Source: Pseudomonadota bacterium (GTDB taxonomy: Bacteria; Desulfobacterota; WTBG01; CAIYCZ01). From it: a DNA stretch of 5,750 bases. Made by a program: the position numbers and the translations under genes. Positions 1-4,453 of this stretch are shown piece by piece (the stretch's first letter is position 1; each line of letters starts with the position of its first letter). The notes below the pieces were generated by a model that was not told the DNA's origin, ran no database searches, and was given only the letters and a program-made list of their open reading frames with translations. Where the stretch lies: NCBI GenBank assembly GCA_026388865.1, contig JAPLIX010000331.1, positions 1 through 5,750 on the forward strand, written 5' to 3'.

Positions 1-124
1 CCGCGTCCCTGTTTTCGGCTGCCATGCGTAGGTTGCGGTATGTCAGATACGGCGTGCAATAAAATGCAATGCCGGCAAGAACAATAAGTATGCTGACCAG
101 GGCGATTTTTATCTTTCTAATCAT
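1..124 (-). CDS. DUF2939-like membrane-anchored protein, N-terminal fragment (runs off the window)
   Basis: Reading the minus strand from ATG at 124 gives 41 uninterrupted codons to the window edge. The product begins MIRKIKIALVSILIVLAGIA, then has CTPYLTYRNLRMAAENRDA. A short basic N-terminus followed by a hydrophobic segment (about residues 6-22) indicates a signal anchor or signal peptide. The segment after it, aromatic-Pro-Tyr-x-x-x-x-x-Leu-Arg-x-Ala-x-x-x-Arg-Asp, matches what I recall as the start of DUF2939 proteins (S/T-P-Y-x-x-x-x-x-L-R-x-A-x-x-x-x-D). These are small envelope proteins of unknown function. The start is supported by AGGAAAGG just upstream. It lies 159 nt downstream of the adaptor gene on the same strand, so co-transcription is possible, but a role in export cannot be inferred. 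The rest of the gene is outside the window, so family membership rests on the N-terminus only. Confidence 0.6.
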   Translation of the reverse strand, partial: MIRKIKIALVSILIVLAGIAFYCTPYLTYRNLRMAAENRDA

Positions 125-128
125 GCTG

Positions 129-136
129 CCTTTCCT
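129..136 (-). promoter_or_regulatory. Ribosome binding site of the DUF2939-like gene
   Basis: The minus strand reads AGGAAAGGCAGC-ATG, a purine-rich Shine-Dalgarno-like run 4 to 8 nt before the ATG at 124. It supports that codon as the real start of the partial gene, which is too short in this window to be called by length alone. Confidence 0.5.
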
Positions 137-180
137 GCCATATAATCGAGCATAAAAAAGGACGTATATGTTTAGCTTTG

Positions 181-279
181 TGCCTCTTCGCCTGCCTGTC
201 CCGAGCGCAGTCGAGGGATGCCTTCTGCCTCTGCTTGCCCGACGTAGTCCCGCTCAACGGGACGAAGGCGGGTGCCTCT
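181..279. repeat. Degenerate 45-47 nt tandem repeat with palindromic cores
   Basis: The heptamer TGCCTCT occurs at 181, 226 and 273, marking two diverged units of 45 and 47 nt (181-225 and 226-272) and the start of a third. Each unit has a GTCCCG-centred palindrome. In the first, TCCC (199-202) faces GGGA (215-218). In the second, GTCCCG (247-252) pairs perfectly with CGGGAC (258-263) around a 5-nt loop. The outer bases CCCG (238-241) and CGGG (269-272) can extend that structure. The element starts about 5 nt after the adaptor stop codon and fills most of the spacer. The first core, CCCGAGCGCAGTCGAGGG, resembles an intergenic palindrome I have seen in many environmental bacterial genomes. No T-tract follows the strong hairpin on the minus strand, so an intrinsic terminator is not supported. 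It may still stabilise the 3' end of the exporter mRNA. Confidence 0.5.
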
Positions 280-283
280 GTTT

Positions 284-1150
284 CTATTTTTCCAGCACCG
301 CCATCACTGAAAGCCCGCTGGGAGACTCACCCTGCTTATCATCAAGGGCAAGAACAACTTCCTGGAACTTGGTGTCAAACCGCTCCTGGGAGTCCTCGGT
401 CCTGAAATCGCGGCGGCCTACATAGGGGAGGGCAAACAGTACTTTCCCTGAGCCGATCAGCTTGCTGGTTTCAGAATTATAGACCTTGTACTGCGAGCCG
501 GGCTTCACCCGGTCCAGCCAGTATGATTCCACGAACAGCCGCACCCACAGGTTTTTTGCCCCGAGGATAATGCGCGTGTTGTCCCCGGCTGCAAGCGTCT
601 CCCCGAGCCGCACATCAAATTTATAAACCATACCGTCTATGGGGGCTTTCAGCTGCAGCTCTTCAAGCTGGGCTTTTGCAAGCTGTGCTTCGCGCTCTGC
701 CACGGCGATGCTGTTTGCATCGAGCTCTGATTTAAGCCGGGACTGGGTGTAGGAAAATTCCGAATCGGTCTTCTGTACATACAGGTTCCTTTTTCGCTTG
801 AAATCGTCCTGGGTGATTTCAAGCGTCTTTCTGGCTGATTCAATTTTAGAAAGGGTAAGATTCACCTGTGCGGTCTCAACCTCTGATTCAAGCGAGCAAA
901 GAGCCTGGCCTTTCTTAACCATGTCACCTTCTTTCACATATATGGCAACCACCCGCTTGGTCATGGGCGGGCTCACATATACCTCGCGGCCGGCAGGTTC
1001 AATTTTCCCGTATACCCGCGCCGGCGTCTCGGGAAGCACCGGCGGCTTTGCAACCTGCGGCGGCTTTGAAGATTTGACAAAGCTGGTGAACATGAAATTG
1101 ATTAAGGCTCCGACAACGATAAGGCCAATAACCCATTTAACGATCCTCAT
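284..1150 (-). CDS. HlyD/MacA-family periplasmic adaptor (membrane fusion protein) of an ABC exporter
   Basis: This 288-residue protein should link the inner-membrane permease to an outer-membrane channel. Residues about 5-24 form an uncleaved-looking N-terminal membrane anchor, followed by a Pro-rich linker (29-43). A biotinyl-lipoyl-like half-motif is at 70-88 (YVKEGDMVKKGQAL). A charged, Gln/Glu/Lys/Arg-rich helical hairpin, likely coiled coil, spans about 91-166. The returning lipoyl half is at 167-175 (LKAPIDGMV), the hallmark of this family, followed by a beta-barrel region with LWVRLFVES at 201-209. The C-terminus has the usual Gly-x-Pro-x-Gly-Leu-type turn (SPSGLSVMAVLEK). It is shorter than typical MacA or DevB proteins, mostly because of a short hairpin, which suggests a short periplasmic reach. 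Its ATG overlaps the ATPase stop by one base (TAATG) and has a strong Shine-Dalgarno, so the two proteins are probably made together. The substrate cannot be told from sequence. Confidence 0.9.
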   Translation of the reverse strand: MRIVKWVIGLIVVGALINFMFTSFVKSSKPPQVAKPPVLPETPARVYGKIEPAGREVYVSPPMTKRVVAIYVKEGDMVKKGQALCSLESEVETAQVNLTLSKIESARKTLEITQDDFKRKRNLYVQKTDSEFSYTQSRLKSELDANSIAVAEREAQLAKAQLEELQLKAPIDGMVYKFDVRLGETLAAGDNTRIILGAKNLWVRLFVESYWLDRVKPGSQYKVYNSETSKLIGSGKVLFALPYVGRRDFRTEDSQERFDTKFQEVVLALDDKQGESPSGLSVMAVLEK

Positions 1151-1863
1151 TACTGCGTTCCTCCTTCTGTGCTGTTCCTGGAATCATAGGTTATGCCGCC
1201 GTCCTCAAGCTTGATGAGCCGGTCTGCATAGGGAAATACCCGGGGGTCGTGCGTGACCATTACCACTCCCCGGCTGCTGTCTTTGGATAAGCGCTTGAGC
1301 GTGTCAAGCACAATGGTGCTGCTTTCTGAATCAAGCGCGGATGTCGGCTCATCACAGAGAAGCACCTTCGGGTCATTGATCAGGGAGCGGCCTATTGCAA
1401 CGCGCTGCTTCTGCCCGGTTGAGAGCTTCTGCGCTTTAACGTGGGAATACTGCTTCAGACCGAAACCTTCAAGCAGCGCGAGCGACTTTTCCCGTAATAC
1501 TGATGAAATGGAGCCTCCCTGCACGCCTGCCGCGATGAGCAGGTTCTCAACAACTGATAATGCCGGGATGAGCTCGGCCTGCTGGAAAACAAACCCGAAA
1601 TTGCGCATGCGCAGGTTGGCAAGCTCGGTGTCTGAATAGGCGGCTACTTTTTTATCGCCGATATAAATAGTTCCCTCTGAAGGCTGCAGCACCAGCCCGA
1701 TGATGGTCATAAGCGTGGTTTTGCCGCTCCCTGACGGTCCGGCAATTACGGTGAATTCAGCGGGATATATTTCAAGGTCGGTTTTTTTCAGAACCCGCCG
1801 CAATTCCCTGCCGTCATAAAAATCCCGGGCAATGCCTTCCAGTTTTAATATCGCTTCAGACAT
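1150..1863 (-). CDS. ABC transporter ATP-binding protein (MacB/LolD/DevA-type)
   Basis: A complete nucleotide-binding domain of 237 residues, the usual length for a stand-alone LolD/DevA-type ATPase. It should hydrolyse ATP on the cytoplasmic face and drive the neighbouring FtsX-type permease. Visible motifs in order: Walker A GPSGSGKTT at 42-50; Q-loop FVFQQ at 91-95; signature LSTGQKQR at 147-154; Walker B VLLCDEP at 167-173 with catalytic Glu172; D-loop SALD at 175-178; and the switch His205 in VTHDP. The signature has Thr in place of the first Gly of LSGGQ, which is tolerated in some families; all catalytic residues are present. The ATG at 1863 is the natural N-terminus for the family, but no good Shine-Dalgarno precedes it. 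It follows the permease gene after a 159-nt spacer and overlaps the adaptor start by one base. Confidence 0.93.
   Translation of the reverse strand: MSEAILKLEGIARDFYDGRELRRVLKKTDLEIYPAEFTVIAGPSGSGKTTLMTIIGLVLQPSEGTIYIGDKKVAAYSDTELANLRMRNFGFVFQQAELIPALSVVENLLIAAGVQGGSISSVLREKSLALLEGFGLKQYSHVKAQKLSTGQKQRVAIGRSLINDPKVLLCDEPTSALDSESSTIVLDTLKRLSKDSSRGVVMVTHDPRVFPYADRLIKLEDGGITYDSRNSTEGGTQ
1160..1166 (-). promoter_or_regulatory. Strong ribosome binding site of the adaptor gene
   Basis: On the minus strand AAGGAGG lies 9 nt before the ATG at 1150, inside the last codons of the ATPase gene. It is the best Shine-Dalgarno in the window. It fixes the adaptor start and allows both translational coupling through TAATG and independent initiation. 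Confidence 0.7.
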
Positions 1864-1884
1864 AACAATTTAGCTTTTACGAGT

Positions 1885-1911
1885 GTTATAAGGGTCAGAA
1901 TAAACAAGCAA
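1885..1911 (-). promoter_or_regulatory. Possible sigma70-type promoter for the ATPase-adaptor pair
   Basis: The minus strand carries TTGCTT (1906-1911), a 15-nt spacer, then TATAAC (1885-1890). Transcription would start about 15 nt before the ATPase ATG, leaving a short leader without a Shine-Dalgarno. The spacer is shorter than the usual 17 nt and the match is partial, so this is a weak candidate. It is listed because the gap after the permease could need a separate promoter. Confidence 0.22.
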
Positions 1912-1993
1912 ATGCAGAATGCTGATTGCTGAGTGCGGAATCTTATAGATAGTTTTTATTTATATTCCGCAATCCGAATTCAGAAATCCGTAT
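1912..1993. repeat. Two degenerate heptanucleotide arrays in inverted orientation
   Basis: On the plus strand, 1912-1939 is four 7-nt units: ATGCAGA, ATGCTGA, TTGCTGA, GTGCGGA (consensus NTGCNGA). After 26 AT-rich bases, 1966-1993 is four more units: TCCGCAA, TCCGAAT, TCAGAAA, TCCGTAT, with a weaker TCATTTA at 1994-2000. The second consensus, TCCGNAN, is close to the reverse complement of the first (TCNGCAN). The two arrays thus form an imperfect inverted repeat; TGCGGAAT (1934-1941) pairs exactly with ATTCCGCA (1964-1971). The element fills most of the spacer between the permease and ATPase genes and contains no plausible ORF. Seven-nucleotide repeats are known between genes in several bacteria, for example cyanobacteria, but I cannot assign this to a named family. 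It may be a replication-slippage product or a small mobile palindrome. Confidence 0.6.
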
Positions 1994-2022
1994 TCATTTA
2001 ATTCGCGAGTCCCGAGCCACGG

Positions 2023-3144
2023 TTATCTAAACACTGTGGCCGGTTCTATCTTGATTGCCCGGCGCATTGCGAGTATTGAGCCCAGCATGGCCATGATGAG
2101 CGTAAAGCCTGCATGGTAGAACAGAATCCATGTGGGCATGTAGCTCGGCAGCACTGAATCGAGCGTTCCCGCAAGAAACAGGGCCAAGAACAGAAACCCG
2201 ATAAAAATGCCGATCGCCGCGATGATGAGCGACTGGGACGCAACCACAATTAATATATCAATCTTCCGCGCTCCCAGCGCCCGCAGCACTGCAAATTCCT
2301 TGGTGCGGTTCAGGACGCTGGTGTACATGGTGAGCATTATAATAATAATCCCGACCAGGGCGCCGATCAGCGTCGAAAAGCCGAAGCTGCCGCCGATGCC
2401 GGTATTTTTAATATAATACGCGCGCGTGCGCCGGGAAAGATCAGCAGTGGTCAGCACCTCATTGCGGGGAAACATTTTTTGCAGCACGCCGATCATTGCG
2501 CTGATGTCCGTGTCCGGCTTCACTTTTATAAGTATAGCTTTGCAGCGGCCCGCAGGTGTTTTCAGAATCTCTTTGGCCTTGACCATGTTGGTGAATACAA
2601 GTGTTCCGGCAAAGCCGCGGATGCTCTGGGTAATGCCCAGCACCTTGGTGCGGATGTCGCCGATTTCATAAAAGTGATTCATCTGCGGGCTGCCCAGCAC
2701 GTTAAGGTCCAGCCGGTCAAGGGTTATGCCCTCGTAATCAAAGAGCGCGTCCTGCGCCCCCTGGTAAAAGCGCCACGGCCCGCATGCCTGGCGCGGGTTG
2801 CGCAGCCCCACCACCTGCACCGGCTGGTACTGCCCTTCCCGGGTCCTGAAGGAGGCGCTGCCGAATACCAGCGGCTCCACCCATTCGACGTCCGGCAGGC
2901 CGCTGATGCGGTCAACATAGCGGACCGGCATGAACCCGGCGCCGTTTATATTTTGAATATTCTGCGTGCACACCCAGATGTCAGCGCCGCTGTGATCAAC
3001 GAGCACCGACATGTAATTGAACAGGCCGAACAGCACCGAGAGCTGCTGGCCGACCAGAAACACGATAGCCACCACCCCGAGCACCGATCCGGCAGTGGTA
3101 GAGCGGTCGTGCAGCAGCATTTTAAGAGCAGCAAGGCTACGCAT
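2023..3144 (-). CDS. ABC exporter permease, FtsX/MacB/DevC type
   Basis: With the ATG at 3144 the protein has 373 residues and the four-helix MacB/DevC layout. TM1 is at about 17-40, a large extracytoplasmic domain at about 50-245, then TM2 about 255-277, TM3 about 297-325 and TM4 about 338-360. Between TM2 and TM3 lies NRTKEFAVLRALGARKIDI (279-297), the conserved coupling segment that contacts the ATPase. The C-terminus IKIEPATVFR matches the family ending (P-A-x-x-L/F-R). It should form a dimer in the inner membrane with the ATPase at 1150-1863 and the adaptor at 284-1150. The frame is open upstream, so starts at 3174, 3183 (ATG) or 3186 (TTG) would add 10-14 residues. I chose 3144 because family members start just before the L-x-x-L-K-x-L-L-H-D stretch, and because it gives an 8-nt overlap with the preceding stop. 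A weak GGTGG precedes it. No motif identifies a substrate. Confidence 0.9.
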   Translation of the reverse strand: MRSLAALKMLLHDRSTTAGSVLGVVAIVFLVGQQLSVLFGLFNYMSVLVDHSGADIWVCTQNIQNINGAGFMPVRYVDRISGLPDVEWVEPLVFGSASFRTREGQYQPVQVVGLRNPRQACGPWRFYQGAQDALFDYEGITLDRLDLNVLGSPQMNHFYEIGDIRTKVLGITQSIRGFAGTLVFTNMVKAKEILKTPAGRCKAILIKVKPDTDISAMIGVLQKMFPRNEVLTTADLSRRTRAYYIKNTGIGGSFGFSTLIGALVGIIIIMLTMYTSVLNRTKEFAVLRALGARKIDILIVVASQSLIIAAIGIFIGFLFLALFLAGTLDSVLPSYMPTWILFYHAGFTLIMAMLGSILAMRRAIKIEPATVFR

Positions 3145-4234
3145 GGGGCACCACCGTTTCAAGAAGCGCCGCATGCCCTGCATCAAAGCCGCTCATGATT
3201 CCCTCGACCAGGGGCTCAAAGACGCTGCGGCTAATCTGCACTGCCCGGCCCTCGAGAAATATTTTTACCTGAGGAGCTGATGCGCGTATCTGCCCGATCA
3301 GTTTTCTCGCGGAAGGGAGCCGGGATATGGAGGCTGCTGACAGCACCACCACCTGGGGCTTGCCGGTGTCAATCGCGTGCAGAATGTCCTCGGCAGAATA
3401 GCCGTGGCCGATATAGGATATTGACCAGCCCTTGATTTCCAGAAAATTGGCAAATACTTCGCTGCCCAGCACATCGTCCTCATCGGGCACGCAGGCCACC
3501 AGCGCCTTGAACGGGTATTGGCGCTCACCGAAGATGCTGTCCATCACCCGGAATATAATATAGCGGCAGATGTCGGTCGCCACGTACACGTCCGCCGCGC
3601 TGACCCGGTTTTTCCGCCACAAATGGCGCATGCGGGTGAGGGCCGGCAGCAGCACCTGCGTGTATGCCTGCTCGATGGTTGCGCCCTCACGGATAAGCGC
3701 TATGATGAATTCAGCGGCGAATTTGCGGTTTTTGCGCAGCAGGTGTTCAACAAATTGACCGGCCTTTTCATCAAGAGCGGGCTCCTGTGCCTCGAGCTGC
3801 GCGTACACCATGGGCAGATAGCGGTGCAGGCAGTCAAGCGGCTGCACCAGCTCCGCCGACTCAGGCCGCCTGATCATGGAGTTAATGCCCAGAATCCAGG
3901 CTTTCAAGTCCGGCTCAAGGAACGCTCGTATGAGCCCCCTGCTCTCCTGCTCTGCCAGGAGCCACGAGAACTCGTCCGCGAAATGTTCAAACAGGCTGAA
4001 CTCATAGACGCCCGCGAGCAGTGCGGCGAATTTGCGGTTAAAATCTTCTACCAGTCCCTCATTCCTGCAGCACGCATCGTCGCAGAGGAACTTGTTTTCA
4101 AGATGAAATTTCTCATTAACAAAGACCAGAAGCTTCGGCAGGCCCTGGATGAAAAGCTCAAGTGCCGCACTGCTGACCGGTTTGAAATGATGAGCACCGG
4201 TAGTTGCGGGCGGTGATGCAGTATTATCAGGCAT
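3137..4234 (-). CDS. Cobalamin-binding-domain-like protein with degenerate B12 motifs, coupled to the permease
   Basis: A 365-residue, apparently soluble protein. Residues about 20-150 are helical and unassigned, with a cysteine cluster (C51, C55, C56). Residues about 160-232 resemble the B12-binding cap (methionine synthase/CarH type): ATIEQAYTQVLLPALTRM, LW at 205-206, then VSAADVYVATDICRYIIFRV. Residues about 243-362 look like the B12-binding Rossmann domain: LVACVPDEDDVLGSEVFANF, a GW at 269-270, then VVVLSAAS and VKIFLEG. Key residues differ. Asp254 stands where ExHxxG has the cobalt-ligating His. The Wx9EH of CarH-like caps reads W206...V216-Y217. The usual GG late in the domain is EG (328-329). 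No HTH or methyltransferase domain is visible. The stop TAG overlaps the permease start (ATGCGTAG), so it may regulate or scaffold the exporter; that is inference. The start has no clear Shine-Dalgarno. Confidence 0.8.
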   Translation of the reverse strand: MPDNTASPPATTGAHHFKPVSSAALELFIQGLPKLLVFVNEKFHLENKFLCDDACCRNEGLVEDFNRKFAALLAGVYEFSLFEHFADEFSWLLAEQESRGLIRAFLEPDLKAWILGINSMIRRPESAELVQPLDCLHRYLPMVYAQLEAQEPALDEKAGQFVEHLLRKNRKFAAEFIIALIREGATIEQAYTQVLLPALTRMRHLWRKNRVSAADVYVATDICRYIIFRVMDSIFGERQYPFKALVACVPDEDDVLGSEVFANFLEIKGWSISYIGHGYSAEDILHAIDTGKPQVVVLSAASISRLPSARKLIGQIRASAPQVKIFLEGRAVQISRSVFEPLVEGIMSGFDAGHAALLETVVPHA

Positions 4235-4243
4235 AGCGTAGAA

Positions 4244-4275
4244 GTTATATTTTATTAATTTTTATTCTTGGGCAA
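4244..4275 (-). promoter_or_regulatory. AT-rich promoter-like segment just upstream of the B12-like gene
   Basis: The minus strand has TTGCCC (4270-4275) followed by an A/T-only stretch containing TAAAAT (4249-4254, spacer 15) and TATAAC (4244-4249, spacer 20). Neither spacer is ideal, and a start from TATAAC would leave almost no leader before the ATG at 4234. The local drop in GC compared with the neighbouring genes is real; the promoter call is weak. Confidence 0.2.
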
Positions 4276-4284
4276 AATAAGCGC

Positions 4285-4376
4285 TTGCTTCTCCCGATGA
4301 ATCGGGAGAAGCAATGACCTCTCCGTGCTGTCATTGCGAGGAGTCCCGATGTATCGGGACGACGCGGCAATCTCCA
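4285..4376. repeat. Compound palindromic intergenic repeat (REP/MITE-like)
   Basis: Three interlocking inverted repeats are visible. First, 4285-4298 pairs perfectly over 14 bp with 4301-4314 around a 2-nt centre (core TTCTCCCGAT/ATCGGGAGAA). Second, GCAATGAC (4311-4318) pairs with GTCATTGC (4330-4337). Third, GTCCCGAT (4343-4350) pairs with ATCGGGAC (4353-4360), enclosed by ATTGC (4333-4337) and GCAAT (4367-4371). The two hairpins share the CCCGAT-NN-ATCGGG centre. The right half, TGTCATTGCGAGGAG...CGGCAATCTCC, resembles a widespread intergenic repeat I know from several bacterial groups; this is recalled, not searched. It lies between the flavoprotein and the B12-like gene. On the minus strand only TTATTTT follows the 14-bp hairpin, after a few bases, so terminator activity is possible but weak. 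It could act as an mRNA-stabilising or attenuating structure. Confidence 0.75.
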
Positions 4377-4421
4377 ATTCTCTGTATCATTGCAGGCAGA
4401 CATGATCACAAATTAGAAATA

Positions 4422-4449
4422 ACTATAACACGCCGTCACCATTCTGCAA
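4422..4449 (-). promoter_or_regulatory. Possible sigma70-type promoter for the B12-like/permease genes
   Basis: Just after the flavoprotein stop codon the minus strand reads TTGCAG (4444-4449), a 16-nt spacer, then TATAGT (4422-4427). Start of transcription would be near 4415, giving a leader of about 180 nt that includes the whole palindromic element. Each box matches the consensus at four or five positions. This is the better of the two candidates in this spacer but still only a pattern match. Confidence 0.3.
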
Positions 4450-4453
4450 CAGC

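Noticed and set aside
121..153. A 10-codon minus-strand frame whose TGA overlaps the DUF2939-like ATG (ATGA), possibly a leader peptide
   Set aside because: It has no Shine-Dalgarno, is preceded by a T-run and is very short; the overlap is easily due to chance.
181..279. CRISPR-like array because of evenly spaced TGCCTCT
   Set aside because: The repeated word is only 7 nt, the intervening sequences are themselves related, and no cas gene is present.
1864..2022. Equal 159-nt length of this spacer and the spacer 125-283
   Set aside because: Their contents are unrelated (heptamer arrays versus 45-47 nt units); the equal length is coincidence.
2479..3198. A 239-codon plus-strand open frame opposite the permease gene
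   Set aside because: Its product is rich in His, Arg, Ala and Pro with no domain, the typical shadow of a GC-rich gene. The minus-strand frame encodes a clear permease.
3518..4216. A 232-codon plus-strand open frame opposite the B12-like gene
   Set aside because: It shows no recognisable motif, and the minus frame has conserved cap and Rossmann motifs. It is an antisense shadow.
4285..4314. Intrinsic terminator for the flavoprotein gene
   Set aside because: The 14-bp hairpin is strong, but on the minus strand it is followed by GCGCTTATTTTG rather than an immediate U-tract, and the hairpin is part of a larger palindromic repeat.
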